A stretch of DNA of 64,000 nt from Desulfosporosinus sp. (GTDB taxonomy: Bacteria > Bacillota > Desulfitobacteriia > Desulfitobacteriales > Desulfitobacteriaceae), in the NCBI GenBank assembly GCA_031292055.1, contig JARLHV010000014.1, positions 1 to 64,000 of the forward strand. Reading direction: 5' to 3'. This document shows, one piece after another, positions 50,626-60,099 of this stretch; position 1 is the stretch's first letter, and every line of letters starts with the position of its first letter. The notes under the pieces were generated by a model, which worked only from the letters and a program-made list of their open reading frames with translations, was not told the origin of the DNA and did not search any database. The position numbers and the translations under genes are program-made.

Positions 50626-50657
50626 CGAACCTCGGACTTCGAACCTCGAACCTCGAA
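50626..50657 (+). repeat. 7-bp tandem repeat, CGAACCT units
   Basis: CGAACCT at 50626, 50640 and 50647 with a variant CGGACTT at 50633 and a partial unit at 50654. The reverse complement, AGGTTCG, is close to the AGGTCGG phase of the array at 48988. It lies just before rpsP. Confidence 0.6.
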
Positions 50658-50679
50658 AACATAATAAGGAGGTGAAAAT

Positions 50680-50946
50680 ATGGCTGCCAAAATCCGTTTA
50701 TGCCGCATTGGTGCGAAAAAGAATCCTTTCTATCGTATGGTTATTGCTGATGCTAAAGCTCCCCGTGATGGAAAATTCATTGAACAAATCGGTTATTACG
50801 ATCCAACTAAGAATCCTGTCGTTTTGAACATTGACGAAGAAAAGGCTTTAAAATGGCTTGCTACAGGAGCACAGCCTTCAAATACTGCTAAGTCTTTGTT
50901 GAGCCAATCGGGTATCTTAACTAAATTCCACGAGTCCAAGAACTAA
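50680..50946 (+). CDS. rpsP: 30S ribosomal protein S16
   Basis: An 88-residue ribosomal protein with the family opening [20 protein letters not shown] and [21 protein letters not shown] lies upstream of ATG 50680. It begins the rpsP-khpA-rimM-trmD series. Confidence 0.96.
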   Translation: MAAKIRLCRIGAKKNPFYRMVIADAKAPRDGKFIEQIGYYDPTKNPVVLNIDEEKALKWLATGAQPSNTAKSLLSQSGILTKFHESKN

Positions 50947-50971
50947 GTGTAGTGTGTAGGGGGTGGTTCCT

Positions 50972-51202
50972 GTGAAGGAACTTGTAGAAATCCTCGCGAA
51001 AGCGTTAGTTGATCAGGCTGACCAAGTTCTCGTTGCTCAGTCTGAGACTGACAAAAGTGTGCATTTGCAGCTGACTGTCGCGCCTGAAGATATGGGGAAG
51101 GTTATCGGGAAGCAGGGTAAGATTGCAAACGCTATTCGTACGCTGGTTAAAGCGGCTGCCGTCAAAGATGGTCGCCGGGTTCATATGGACATTGATCAAT
51201 GA
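50972..51202 (+). CDS. khpA: KH-domain RNA-binding protein KhpA (YlqC)
   Basis: A 76-residue single KH domain with the GKQGKIANAIR (GxxG-type) loop at about 47-57. The start GTG 50972 gives the family N-terminus MKELVEILAKALVD, with GGGGGTGG upstream; GTG 50963 overlaps that site. In streptococci and lactobacilli KhpA pairs with KhpB in cell elongation and sRNA binding. Confidence 0.9.
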   Translation: MKELVEILAKALVDQADQVLVAQSETDKSVHLQLTVAPEDMGKVIGKQGKIANAIRTLVKAAAVKDGRRVHMDIDQ

Positions 51203-51238
51203 CGTTGAGAAGGGCTTAGTGCCCTTCTCAACGTTTTA
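51202..51238 (+). terminator. intrinsic terminator between khpA and rimM
   Basis: ACGTTGAGAAGGGC (51202-51215) and its exact reverse complement (51221-51234) around TTAGT, followed by TTTTAAA. The stem starts on the last base of the khpA stop codon. Confidence 0.85.
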
Positions 51239-51268
51239 AATCGTTCTGCTGGAAAGGAGCTAACGAGT

Positions 51269-51760
51269 ATGGATGAAGTGTTGATCGGAGAAGTGTTGCG
51301 TCCACATGGCTTAAGTGGGGAACTGAAAATTTACCCGTTAACGACAGATCCCGAGCGGTTTCTAAAACTGCAGGATATCATCTTGCGGAGTGGGGAGATC
51401 GATCAACACTTCAAGATTATTACGGCCCGCGTGCAAACAAATTTAGTTTTTCTCACTGTCGAGGGGATAGATTCCATAGAACAGGCCAATAAATATCGAG
51501 GTTGGGAAGTGCGGATTGATCGCTCAGAAGTACCACCGCTCCAAGAAGGGTGGTACTATTTTGAGCTGGAAGGGATGCAAGTCTATGAAGGGGATAAATT
51601 GTTAGGCACCTTGTCTCAAGTCTTGGAAACTGGAGCGAATGATGTCTATTTGGTCAAGGGAGCTCAAGGGGAACTATGTATTCCAGCGCTTAAAAGTGTT
51701 GTCCAGCGCGTCGATGTCTCTGGTCGACGTATGGATGTTATACTTCCCCCAGGATTGTAA
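51269..51760 (+). CDS. rimM: 16S rRNA processing protein RimM
   Basis: A 163-residue 30S maturation factor. N-terminal RimM domain (IGEVLRPHGLSGELKIYPLTTDPERF, about 5-30) and C-terminal PRC-barrel (about 90-163, YYFELEGMQVYEGDKLLG). AAAGGAG precedes the ATG. It follows a terminator, so it either has its own promoter in the short gap or relies on read-through. Confidence 0.94.
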   Translation: MDEVLIGEVLRPHGLSGELKIYPLTTDPERFLKLQDIILRSGEIDQHFKIITARVQTNLVFLTVEGIDSIEQANKYRGWEVRIDRSEVPPLQEGWYYFELEGMQVYEGDKLLGTLSQVLETGANDVYLVKGAQGELCIPALKSVVQRVDVSGRRMDVILPPGL

Positions 51761-51797
51761 TCGATGTTAGAACCTTGTTGTTGGAAGGGAGCAACAG

Positions 51798-52595
51798 ATG
51801 ATGCAAATTACAGTCTTAACGTTATTTCCGGAAATGTTTGCGCCTGTGCAAGAAAGCATTCTAAAACGGGCTCAAGAAGCAGGTTTGCTGCAGATTCGCT
51901 TGGTTAATTTTCGAGATTATGCAATCAGTAAACATAAGAATGTCGACGACGTTCCCTATGGCGGGGGAGCAGGGATGCTCCTAAAGCCTGAACCAATTTT
52001 CGCCGCTATACGGGATTTGCCGCAACCTCCCGGTAAGCGGAAGATCATCCTTATGTCACCACAAGGCCATGTCTTTAGGCAAGAGAAGGCCAAGTGTTGG
52101 TCGGATCTGGAGGAACTGGTTTTTATATGTGGGCATTATGAGGGATTTGATGAGCGGATTCGTGAGCTGGCCGATGAAGAGGTCTCCCTTGGGGATTATG
52201 TGTTGACTGGCGGAGAATTAGCTGCAATGGTCATGATTGATGCTGTGGCGCGACTTATTCCCGGAGTGCTTGGAGAAGATGCATCCGCGGAGGAGGATTC
52301 GCACACGGACTCACTTTTAGAGTACCCGCAGTATACGCGTCCGGCTGATTTCGAGGGGCGCCTGGTTCCCGAGGTATTATTATCCGGGCATCACGCTATG
52401 ATTAAGCGCTGGCGTAGAAAAGAGTCGCTCAGGCGCACTTTTTTACGGCGCCCGGATTTAATTAAGGCAGTTACTTTTGAAACAGATGATTATCCACTTT
52501 TGGAAGAACTTGTCCTGGAACACGTGGAAATTGCACCCTGGAAAACGTTGTGGGAACATCTCTGCCCACCCCCTAAACGACGGCGGCGTTTCTAA
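51798..52595 (+). CDS. trmD: tRNA (guanine37-N1)-methyltransferase
   Basis: A 265-residue SPOUT-fold enzyme forming m1G37 in tRNA. Signatures include ITVLTLFPEMF, NVDDVPYGGGAGMLLKPEP (about 52-70), GHYEGFDERIRELADEEVSLGDYVLTGGELA (the knot, about 113-143) and EYPQYTRP. AAGGGAG precedes the ATG-ATG start. Confidence 0.95.
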   Translation: MMQITVLTLFPEMFAPVQESILKRAQEAGLLQIRLVNFRDYAISKHKNVDDVPYGGGAGMLLKPEPIFAAIRDLPQPPGKRKIILMSPQGHVFRQEKAKCWSDLEELVFICGHYEGFDERIRELADEEVSLGDYVLTGGELAAMVMIDAVARLIPGVLGEDASAEEDSHTDSLLEYPQYTRPADFEGRLVPEVLLSGHHAMIKRWRRKESLRRTFLRRPDLIKAVTFETDDYPLLEELVLEHVEIAPWKTLWEHLCPPPKRRRRF

Positions 52596-52658
52596 AAAAG
52601 AGGCATGAGGTTCAAAAATTATTCACTTGAAGGTTATGTTGAAGGAGGAATCGACTCC

Positions 52659-53216
52659 ATGGCAGACATTTATTTAGCTTTGATCCACGCCCCTGTCTAT
52701 AATAAGAATATGGAGACGGTCGCGACTTCGATCACGAACCTAGACCTCCATGATATTGCTCGATGTTCAACAACCTATGGCCTAAAACGTTATTATGTGG
52801 TTCATCCAGCTGAAGCACAGCGCAAGTTGGCAAGCCGTATAATGGGGTTTTGGCAAGAAGGTTATGGAGCAGACTATAATCCAGATCGGCAAGAAGCGTT
52901 TGCACGGGTAAAAATTGTCGAGAATTTAGCTGAAGTTTATGCAGAGATTGAAGCAGAACATGGGGTAGCTCCTATCAGAGTGGCGACCGATGCTCGAAAA
53001 TATACTAATACAGTCACTTATGGACAGCTTCGTGAGGACATAGAAACTAAGGAAACTCCGATTCTTTTATTGTTTGGGACAGGTTGGGGGTTGCTCAAAG
53101 AAGACGTAGAATCAATGGATCGAATTCTTGAGCCTATCTATGGACCAACGGATTATAATCATTTGTCGGTGCGTTCTGCGGTAGCAATAATCTTGGACCG
53201 CCTACGTGGACACTGA
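52659..53216 (+). CDS. SPOUT-type RNA methyltransferase (Methyltrn_RNA_4 family)
   Basis: A 185-residue protein starting MADIYLALIHAPVYNK, with GAAGGAGG upstream of ATG 52659; the reading from 52605 is longer but unsupported. It has TSITNLDLHDIARCS near the N-terminus and LLLFGTGWGLLKE (about 141-153), fitting a small SPOUT knot. Genes like this lie beside trmD in clostridia. The modified RNA and position are unknown. Confidence 0.78.
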   Translation: MADIYLALIHAPVYNKNMETVATSITNLDLHDIARCSTTYGLKRYYVVHPAEAQRKLASRIMGFWQEGYGADYNPDRQEAFARVKIVENLAEVYAEIEAEHGVAPIRVATDARKYTNTVTYGQLREDIETKETPILLLFGTGWGLLKEDVESMDRILEPIYGPTDYNHLSVRSAVAIILDRLRGH

Positions 53217-53312
53217 GACTTATTACGAATGACTTGATTTTAGGTAGTTAGTCTTCAATTTAAAATTATTGCATAACTAAATGGGTTATGATAAAATAAA
53301 TAGGCCTGATGA

Positions 53313-53352
53313 TAGATGGTCCGCTCGCTGAAAGTCAGTGTATGAACATCTA
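53313..53352 (+). promoter_or_regulatory. candidate L19 leader RNA structure
   Basis: TAGATG (53313-53318) can pair with CATCTA (53347-53352), and within it CGCTGA (53325-53330) with TCAGTG (53334-53339). The nested stems with GGTCCGCT between arms lie 24 bases before rplS. Firmicutes are known to have an autoregulatory L19 leader at this place; the match is by position and shape only. Confidence 0.4.
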
Positions 53353-53376
53353 GGCAAGGAAGGAGGGAATTTTATT

Positions 53377-53724
53377 ATGGATTATATTCGAATGATTGAA
53401 GAAGAACAAATGAAAAAGGATCTTCCTCACTTCCGTCCAGGTGATACAGTACGTGTACATGTGCGCATTGTTGAGGGAACCCGTGAACGTATTCAGCTTT
53501 TTGAAGGGCTTGTCATCGCAATGAAAGGTGGCGGCATCAGAGAGACTTTTACCGTTCGTCGTGTCTTCGCTGGTGTTGGAGTAGAACGTACCTTCCCTTT
53601 ACATTCACCTCGTTTGGATAAGATTGAGGTGGCTCGTCGAGGTGTGGTTCGCCGGGCTAAGCTTTATTATTTACGTGCACTTTCTGGTAAAGCAGCACGG
53701 ATTCGCGATCGTCGCAACGTCTAA
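53377..53724 (+). CDS. rplS: 50S ribosomal protein L19
   Basis: A 115-residue ribosomal protein with [22 protein letters not shown] and [18 protein letters not shown] signatures. AAGGAGGG precedes the ATG at 53377. The longer reading from 53338 overlaps the leader structure and is not used. Confidence 0.96.
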   Translation: MDYIRMIEEEQMKKDLPHFRPGDTVRVHVRIVEGTRERIQLFEGLVIAMKGGGIRETFTVRRVFAGVGVERTFPLHSPRLDKIEVARRGVVRRAKLYYLRALSGKAARIRDRRNV

Positions 53725-53738
53725 GGTTAAAAATGGGC

Positions 53739-53763
53739 TGGAGCAATCTAGCTCTTTTTTTTT
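53739..53763 (+). terminator. intrinsic terminator after rplS
   Basis: GGAGC and GCTCT (five pairs, one G.T) around AATCTA, followed by nine T (53755-53763). Confidence 0.6.
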
Positions 53764-53765
53764 AC

Positions 53766-54005
53766 TATCGGAAAGTATAAACTTGCGTTATATACTTTCT
53801 AAGCATAAGTGCAACTAAGGCTACTGCCGGCGCCTGAGGGCTTGGCGCTAGCCGAGTTTCTTTATACTTATCAGAAAGTATAACTTGCGTTATATACTTT
53901 CTGTAGCATAAGTGCAACTAAGGCAGCCGCCTTCGCCAAGGCTGACAGAATGCGTAATACGTGCGAAGACAGTGTCTTCGGGCACCAGCCGAGTTTTCTT
54001 TATAC
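53766..54005 (+). repeat. two tandem copies of a dispersed intergenic repeat
   Basis: Copy A (about 53766-53867) and copy B (about 53869-54005) share, in order, TATC-GAAAGTATAA, CTTGCGTTATATACTTTCT, AGCATAAGTGCAACTAAGGC and GCCGAGTTT-CTTTATAC. Each begins with a hairpin GAAAGTATA/TATACTTTC. Their centres differ: copy B carries an extra insertion with CTTCG...CGAAG pairs. A third, shortened copy is at 28546-28618. No open frame runs through them. Confidence 0.65.
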
Positions 54006-54135
54006 CAGTCTGCAAGTAGAATTTTCGATCGGGATAAATATAATTTGATCTTTTTGAGTTTGTTATGGGTTCTCGGTGTATGCTCTGCAGAATCTTGTTC
54101 ATACTAAAAGAGTAGTGCAAGAGGGGAGCGTAACA

Positions 54136-54648
54136 ATGGAACATAAGAACTCAAAAAAAAAATGGGTTTTGGGTATTATCGTTGCAGTTCTGCTGCTTGG
54201 TGGGCTTTTACGTTGGGGAGTATGGCAACCTTATCTGATTCCGTCGCCTTCAATGGAACCTGGTCTGACTTCTGGAGATCGCATTTTGGTCAACCGTCTT
54301 GCGTATCACTGGTGGGCTCCCAGCCGAGGAGATGTCATTGTGTTTGCATTTCCGAAGGATACAAAACGGACCTTCATTAAACGAGTTATTGCTGTTGAGG
54401 GTGAAACGGTAGAACTACGCGACAATAAGGTTTTTGTGAATGGGAACGCTATTCAGGAACCCTATGTTAAGCTTGGTGATTATCCTCCTTTTGGTCCGGA
54501 AATCGTTCCATTAGGGAGAGTGTTTGTCTTAGGAGATAATCGTCCTCAGAGTGAAGACTCGCGAGAATGGGGGCTTCTCCCTAAAAACTACCTTCTGGGA
54601 AAAGCTTGGTTGCTCTACTATCCTTTTCAGCGTTTTAGGTTCTTTTGA
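54136..54648 (+). CDS. lepB: type I signal peptidase
   Basis: A 170-residue membrane-anchored serine protease removing signal peptides (for example from the two CWB2 proteins here). One N-terminal transmembrane segment (about 12-29); catalytic Ser in PSPSMEPGL (about 41) and Lys in RTFIKRVIAVEGE (about 83); GDNRPQSEDSREWG as the box E signature. AGGGGAG precedes ATG 54136. Confidence 0.93.
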   Translation: MEHKNSKKKWVLGIIVAVLLLGGLLRWGVWQPYLIPSPSMEPGLTSGDRILVNRLAYHWWAPSRGDVIVFAFPKDTKRTFIKRVIAVEGETVELRDNKVFVNGNAIQEPYVKLGDYPPFGPEIVPLGRVFVLGDNRPQSEDSREWGLLPKNYLLGKAWLLYYPFQRFRFF

Positions 54649-54712
54649 CAACAGACTGCACGTTGCCTTAAAAGAAGTAGACTCTTTTTGGAAAAGATAA
54701 TGAGGGATATTC

Positions 54713-55543
54713 ATGACGATTCAATGGTTTCCGGGGCATATGGCTAAAGCGAGACGCCTTTTAATTGAACAACTTCGATGGGTGGATGTTGTTTTAGAAC
54801 TTGCCGATGCCCGAATACCGCTTAGTAGCCGTAACCCGATGCTTAATAAACTGCTTGGCAATAAATCAAGATTATTACTGCTCAATAAAGCGGATTTGGC
54901 TGATCCTAATTGGACGTCAAAATGGCTTGCGGATCTCAGAACATCAAGTCCTGCTTATGCGGTTAGCGCAACGACAGGGCTTGGGGTTAAACAGATCGTA
55001 CCTGAATTGGAACGTATGGTTCTGGCAAAACAAGCAAGACAGGCTGAAAAAGGCATTCGTCCTCAGATGATTAAGGTGATGATCGTGGGGATTCCCAACA
55101 TTGGTAAATCGTCCTTGATTAATCAATTGACAGGCGGAGCTCAAGCGAAAGTTGGTAACAAGCCTGGCGTTACCCGTGGGAATCAATGGGTTCGAATCCA
55201 TGAACGAGTTGAACTTCTGGATACACCTGGAATGTTATGGCCAAAATTTGATGATCCTGACGTTGGGCGAAAGTTAGCTGCACTTGGAGCGATCAAAGAC
55301 GATGTTTTTGACATTGAAGAATTATCAATATGGGTCATCGATTGGCTAAGAGTGCATTCTCCAAAGGCTTTACTTCGTTATCAGATTTCGGATGCAGAGG
55401 TCACGTTGGAGAGCTTAGGACGAAAACGAGGATGTCTGATCCAAGGTGGGCGTGTCGATACGCTCAAAGCCGCTCAGATTTTTCTACGTGAACTTCGGAT
55501 GGGACAACTTGGTCCAATAACGATGGATTACATTTCTGAATAA
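54713..55543 (+). CDS. rbgA: ribosome biogenesis GTPase RbgA (YlqF)
   Basis: A 276-residue circularly permuted GTPase needed for late 50S assembly. Motifs occur in permuted order: NKADL (G4, about 62), then GIPNIGKSSLIN (G1, about 126-137), GVTRGNQWV (G2) and DTPGMLWPKF (G3, about 175). The N-terminus IQWFPGHMAKA is typical. The C-terminal domain ends at 276 with a short basic stretch. Confidence 0.94.
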   Translation: MTIQWFPGHMAKARRLLIEQLRWVDVVLELADARIPLSSRNPMLNKLLGNKSRLLLLNKADLADPNWTSKWLADLRTSSPAYAVSATTGLGVKQIVPELERMVLAKQARQAEKGIRPQMIKVMIVGIPNIGKSSLINQLTGGAQAKVGNKPGVTRGNQWVRIHERVELLDTPGMLWPKFDDPDVGRKLAALGAIKDDVFDIEELSIWVIDWLRVHSPKALLRYQISDAEVTLESLGRKRGCLIQGGRVDTLKAAQIFLRELRMGQLGPITMDYISE

Positions 55544-55654
55544 ATAATTTTGCTTAGACATCTAATCTTTGGTATCAATGAATATTATACACTAATTAAA
55601 GGAAATTGACTTTATATGTCGAAGTGAGAATTAAGGAGAGAAGAGGAGAAAAGT

Positions 55655-56470
55655 GTGGAACCGTTATCCCAGATGAATATACGGGAAGTTGAAGAAGCAC
55701 TGTATAAAAATCCTTCCCCTCGAATGCTTTTCGCTTGTCAGAACGACCCTCGTCAAGGAGTTCGGCAGCTTGCCGTGCGTCTCGTCAAGTATCAGCAAGC
55801 CCAAGCAATAGAAGAGGCTCGTATTCAGAAACTGCTTGTGGAAGAAAAGAAATTATGGAACCAAGGGTTTCTCTTGTTGGCGGGAATTGATGAAGCGGGC
55901 CGTGGACCGCTGGCTGGGCCAGTTGTTGCGGCGGCCTGTATTTTGCCGGCACAGTTTGATTTATCCGGTCTTAATGACTCCAAAATGCTGACGGAGAGCA
56001 AACGAGAAAAAATTTATACTCAAATTCAAGCTCAAGCGCTTGATTATGCGATTGGAAGTGCTGAACCGGCTGAGATTGATGCCTTGAATATTTTACAAGC
56101 CACTAAGTTAGCTATGAAACGCGCGGTCGAAGGATTAACCATTCGTCCACATTACTTATTGATTGATGCGCTAAGACTTCCTGGAGTTCATCTTCCCCAG
56201 CTTTCGTTAGTGGGGGGAGATCGATTAAGTGCTACAATCGCAGCGGCCTCGATCTTAGCCAAAGTGACCAGGGACCGCTTGATGGTTGAACTCCATGCCC
56301 TTTATCCGGACTATTTATTTTCTAAAAACAAAGGGTATGGCACAAGTGAACATATGCAAGTCTTGCGACGTTTAGGGCCATGTCCTCTTCACCGCAGAAG
56401 TTTTGCTCCGGTGAAGCAAGTAACGTCGGTTAGTTTAGAAAGGAAGGTAGGTGATGCTGCGGAGTGCTAA
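55655..56470 (+). CDS. rnhB: ribonuclease HII
   Basis: A 271-residue enzyme cutting RNA in RNA-DNA hybrids. An N-terminal extension of about 70 residues, common in Firmicutes, precedes AGIDEAGRGPLAGPVVAAACIL (about 76-97, with the first Asp-Glu pair), LNDSKMLTESKREK and LIDALRLPG. GTG start at 55655 after GAAGAGGAGAAAA. Confidence 0.93.
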   Translation: MEPLSQMNIREVEEALYKNPSPRMLFACQNDPRQGVRQLAVRLVKYQQAQAIEEARIQKLLVEEKKLWNQGFLLLAGIDEAGRGPLAGPVVAAACILPAQFDLSGLNDSKMLTESKREKIYTQIQAQALDYAIGSAEPAEIDALNILQATKLAMKRAVEGLTIRPHYLLIDALRLPGVHLPQLSLVGGDRLSATIAAASILAKVTRDRLMVELHALYPDYLFSKNKGYGTSEHMQVLRRLGPCPLHRRSFAPVKQVTSVSLERKVGDAAEC

Positions 56471-56559
56471 ATCAGGTGACCATAGCTGATAGCTGTGGCA
56501 TAATAGATTTAGCTCATAGAACGGGGCATCGGATTTTTTTATGAAAGGAGGGTAAGAGA

Positions 56560-56919
56560 ATGGGTGATAATAATTTTGCTGGTGTAGGTATATTCCTCGT
56601 TGGTGCGATCGCCGTATCGATCATTATGATGATCGTGCCGAAATTATTGGCACCAAACAAACCACATAAAGAGAAGTTAACAACTTATGAGTGTGGTAAC
56701 GAAACAATTGGACGGACCTGGCTCGGATTTAAGAGCAATTATTTTATGTATGCCCTAGTATTTACTGCCTTTGATGTTGAAACAGTTTTCTTGTATCCTT
56801 GGGCGCTCACATTCCAAAAACTGGGGACATTTGCCTTTGTGGAAATGTTCGTCTTTATGGTCATTCTCTTGGTCGGTTTCTGGTATGCTTGGAAGGAAGG
56901 TGCTCTAGAGTGGATGTAG
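56560..56919 (+). CDS. nuoA: NADH-quinone oxidoreductase subunit A
   Basis: A 119-residue membrane subunit of complex I with three hydrophobic segments and the conserved TTYECGNE and [12 protein letters not shown] motifs. AAAGGAGGG precedes the ATG. First gene of the nuo operon; nuoB starts ten bases inside its end. Confidence 0.95.
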   Translation: MGDNNFAGVGIFLVGAIAVSIIMMIVPKLLAPNKPHKEKLTTYECGNETIGRTWLGFKSNYFMYALVFTAFDVETVFLYPWALTFQKLGTFAFVEMFVFMVILLVGFWYAWKEGALEWM

Positions 56920-57431
56920 CCTTAGAAAGACAGCTGCGCGAAGATGAAACGTTGATGGAAAAAAATATGTTGGTTACCAACCTTGATAAACTTCTCAACT
57001 GGGCACGAGGGCATTCCTTCTGGCCAGTTACGCTTGGTTTAGCCTGCTGTGCAATTGAGATGATGGCTACGGGCGGACCTCGCTATGACATTTCGAGATT
57101 TGGTTGGGAGGTTTTCCGTGCTTCACCACGTCAAGCGGATGTTATGATTGTGGCGGGAACTTGCACTCGGAAGATGGCTCCGTTGTTGCGTCGTATTTAT
57201 GACCAAATGCCTGAGCCAAAATGGGTTATTGCTATGGGTAGTTGTGCCAACGCAGGAGGACCCTTTGTTGATTCCTATTCTATGCTGGCCGGCGTTGATA
57301 AGGTTGTACCAGTCGACGTTTATATCCCCGGTTGCCCTCCACGACCAGAATCCTTGTTATATGGGCTATTGCAACTTCAATATAAAGTTTCAAATCCCGC
57401 TAAGGTGAGGTTAATGAAACATGGAAAATAA
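56910..57431 (+). CDS. nuoB: NADH-quinone oxidoreductase subunit B
   Basis: A 173-residue peripheral subunit carrying iron-sulfur cluster N2. Cysteine ligands are in LACCAIEMM (about 45-46), [15 protein letters not shown] and [11 protein letters not shown] 56910 with GGAAGGAAGG upstream is the likely start; the longer frame to 56799 only overlaps nuoA. It overlaps nuoC by 11 bases. Confidence 0.95.
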   Translation: MDVALERQLREDETLMEKNMLVTNLDKLLNWARGHSFWPVTLGLACCAIEMMATGGPRYDISRFGWEVFRASPRQADVMIVAGTCTRKMAPLLRRIYDQMPEPKWVIAMGSCANAGGPFVDSYSMLAGVDKVVPVDVYIPGCPPRPESLLYGLLQLQYKVSNPAKVRLMKHGK

Positions 57432-57909
57432 AGTATTGAAAGAACAAGTGGAGAAACTTGCCGCTCTGGTTAGCGGCGAGGTCGAAGAGATTTTGGGGGA
57501 ACTTGTTTTAAAAGTTAGAGCCCCACATATTATTGAAACTCTAACAGGCGCTAAAAACTTCCCGAATTTTCCTTGTGATTTCTTGCACGATCTGTGTGGA
57601 TTAGATCTTGTCGATCATTTAGAAGTAGTCTATCAGTTGTCAAGCCTGCGCGGACCACAGCGTTTACGCGTGAAGGCGATAGTTGAGCGTGAAAATCCGG
57701 TGATTGATTCCGTGACTAGTCTCTGGCAAGGCGCAAACTTCTTAGAGCGTGAAGCCTTTGATATGTTCGGAATTAATTTTAAAGGACATCCCAATCTTAA
57801 ACGAATTTACATGTGGGATGATTTTGAAGGTTATCCGTTGCGCAAGGACTATGTGACCGAACCCATAGAGGTTCGCAATATCGTGCGCACACGTATAGAA
57901 GGGGAATAG
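57421..57909 (+). CDS. nuoC: NADH-quinone oxidoreductase subunit C
   Basis: A 162-residue peripheral subunit (30-kDa family) separate from NuoD. Signatures: [37 protein letters not shown] (about 101-123) and [16 protein letters not shown] lies within the end of nuoB. Confidence 0.94.
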   Translation: MENKVLKEQVEKLAALVSGEVEEILGELVLKVRAPHIIETLTGAKNFPNFPCDFLHDLCGLDLVDHLEVVYQLSSLRGPQRLRVKAIVERENPVIDSVTSLWQGANFLEREAFDMFGINFKGHPNLKRIYMWDDFEGYPLRKDYVTEPIEVRNIVRTRIEGE

Positions 57910-57922
57910 GGGGGAGAAAACC

Positions 57923-59023
57923 ATGACTATTGAAAATACTGAAGAGCTTATCCTTAACATGGGCCCCCAGCACCCGAGTATGCACGGCTTGTTTCGCATG
58001 GTGGTCAATTTAGAGGGTGAAACGGTTACGAAAATTGAGCCCAAGTTAGGATATCTTCATCGTGGGATGGAAAAACTAGCGGAAAGCCGAACGTATGCAC
58101 AGTTTATTCCCTATACGGATCGCTTGGATTACCTCGCGTCTCCGCATAACAACTGGGCCTATGTCCAAACTGTAGAAAAACTTATGGGTGTTGAAATTCC
58201 CGAACGGGCGGAATACCTTCGGGTTATTTTTGGTGAGCTTGCCCGGATTGCTAGTCATCAAGTTTGTATCGCCAGTACGGCACTCGATATGGCGGGGTGG
58301 TCGGCATGGTCTTATGCTTTTCGTGACCGTGAACGCATCTGTGATATGTATGAGATGACAGCAGGAAGCCGCTTAACGGTAAACATCATGCGCATCGGAG
58401 GCATAATAGAGCCGCCAGCAGAATTTTGGCCGGCCTTAAAATCATTCCTCAATGACACTCCTGAAATGATTGAAGAATACAACGGCATCTTTTTCGGGAA
58501 TGAGATTGCCCAAGGTCGGTTGAAGAGCGTCGGTATTTTATCAAAAGAGCTTGCGGAAAACTTGTCTATTACTGGTCCGGTTTTACGAGCTTCCGGTGTC
58601 AATTATGACGTGCGTAAAGCAGAGCCTTACAGTATCTACGATCGATTTGACTTTAACGTACCTGTTCGTTATGGCTGCGACAGCTACGACCGTACTATAA
58701 TCCGGCTGGATGAGATTGTGGAAAGTATCAAGATCATTAAGCAAGCAGTCCGTGATATTCCAGAAGGCCCGGTTATGGCCAAGGTACCCAAGGTTATCAA
58801 ACCTCCAGTTGGTGAAGTCTATCACCGTGTTGAGAACCCCAAAGGAGAATTGGGCTTCTATATCGTTAGTGATGGCACGACCAAACCAGCACGGGTTCGG
58901 ATTCGGCCGGCCACATTCATTAACTTACAAATGCTCCCGATTGTGTGTTTGGGCTGGAAAATCCAAGACGTTGTTGCGATTTTTGCAACGTTGGATGCCG
59001 TGTTGGGTGAAGTCGACAAGTAG
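57923..59023 (+). CDS. nuoD: NADH-quinone oxidoreductase subunit D
   Basis: A 366-residue peripheral subunit (49-kDa family) forming the quinone site with NuoB. It starts NTEELILNMGPQHPSMHG and has GYLHRGMEKLAE, DRLDYLAS and GRLTV-like segments (GSRLTVNIMRIGG). GGGGGGAG upstream. Confidence 0.95.
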   Translation: MTIENTEELILNMGPQHPSMHGLFRMVVNLEGETVTKIEPKLGYLHRGMEKLAESRTYAQFIPYTDRLDYLASPHNNWAYVQTVEKLMGVEIPERAEYLRVIFGELARIASHQVCIASTALDMAGWSAWSYAFRDRERICDMYEMTAGSRLTVNIMRIGGIIEPPAEFWPALKSFLNDTPEMIEEYNGIFFGNEIAQGRLKSVGILSKELAENLSITGPVLRASGVNYDVRKAEPYSIYDRFDFNVPVRYGCDSYDRTIIRLDEIVESIKIIKQAVRDIPEGPVMAKVPKVIKPPVGEVYHRVENPKGELGFYIVSDGTTKPARVRIRPATFINLQMLPIVCLGWKIQDVVAIFATLDAVLGEVDK

Positions 59024-59048
59024 TAAATTGCAATGAGGGGAGAATAAG

Positions 59049-60095
59049 ATGGACGCTTTAAACAATGTGTTTGTAAATATTGCGTATGCCATCCGTGGAC
59101 TTTTTGCGGATCCCCAATCAGTTTGGGCTAATTTGGTCATGAGTGTCATTAATTTCATAATCGTGGTTGTGATTGTTGTCCTGGCTGCTTTGATTTTGAT
59201 TTTACTTGAACGCAAAGTAGCGGGTTGGACATCACAAAGGCCAGGGCCCAATCGTCTCGGTCCGCGCGGATGGTTCCAGACTATAGCAGATGCCTTGAAA
59301 CTTATGGGCAAAGAAGATATTACTCCGGCAGGCGCTGATAAGTTCATTTTCAAAGTCGCACCGATGATTATCTTCTCTCTCCCGATGATGACCTTAGCTG
59401 TCATCCCTTATGGGAGCGGTATGGCACCCATTGATCTTGATTTAGGTATTTTTTATTTTCTTGCCATCTCAGCTATTTCAACTGTGGCTTTCGTAATGGC
59501 TGGATGGGGATCAAATAATAAATACTCCTTACTGGGAGGCATGCGGGCGGTTGCCCAAATGATCAGTTACGAAATCCCCTTGCTCTTCTCTTTACTTGGG
59601 GTTGTTATGATCACTCAATCATTTAATCTAGGCGTTATTGTTCAAGATCAAAAAAACATTCCTTTTATTCTTATTCAACCTCTGGCTTTTGTGATCTACA
59701 TCATTGCTGGTATGGCGGAACTTAACCGTGCACCGTTTGACTTAGTTGAAGCAGATCAGGAAGTTGTCGCAGGACCATTTACAGAGTACTCAGGACTCCG
59801 CTGGGGATTGTTTTTCCTTGGAGAATATGGGAACATGACTGCTGTCTCGGCTCTCGCCGCAACTGTTTTCCTAGGTGGCTGGCAAGGACCCGGTTTCTTC
59901 CCGGGGTGGGTATGGTTCTGGATGAAAGTCGGAGTTATCATTTTCTTTATCATGTGGGCTCGTTGGACTTTCCCAAGAATTCGTATTGATCATTTAATGC
60001 ACTTAGCGTGGAAGGTCTTGTTACCGCTTTCAATATTAAATATTTTTTTGACGGGTCTGGGGATATACATTTACCGACTCGTGATGGGAGGGTGA
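59049..60095 (+). CDS. nuoH: NADH-quinone oxidoreductase subunit H
   Basis: A 348-residue membrane subunit linking the arm to the membrane domain. About eight hydrophobic segments; [21 protein letters not shown] (about 57-77) and [15 protein letters not shown] (about 225-239) are the family signatures. GAGGGGAG upstream of the ATG. Confidence 0.95.
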   Translation: MDALNNVFVNIAYAIRGLFADPQSVWANLVMSVINFIIVVVIVVLAALILILLERKVAGWTSQRPGPNRLGPRGWFQTIADALKLMGKEDITPAGADKFIFKVAPMIIFSLPMMTLAVIPYGSGMAPIDLDLGIFYFLAISAISTVAFVMAGWGSNNKYSLLGGMRAVAQMISYEIPLLFSLLGVVMITQSFNLGVIVQDQKNIPFILIQPLAFVIYIIAGMAELNRAPFDLVEADQEVVAGPFTEYSGLRWGLFFLGEYGNMTAVSALAATVFLGGWQGPGFFPGWVWFWMKVGVIIFFIMWARWTFPRIRIDHLMHLAWKVLLPLSILNIFLTGLGIYIYRLVMGG

Positions 60096-60099
60096 CATA

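Noticed and set aside
48988..50657. CRISPR array
   Set aside because: The short tandem units have no spacers of constant length. No CRISPR-like repeat-spacer pattern or cas gene was seen anywhere in the window.
56471..56559. Hairpin CCATAGCT-GAT-AGCTGTGG between rnhB and nuoA as a terminator
   Set aside because: The stem is short with a three-base loop and no T-tract. It may be incidental.
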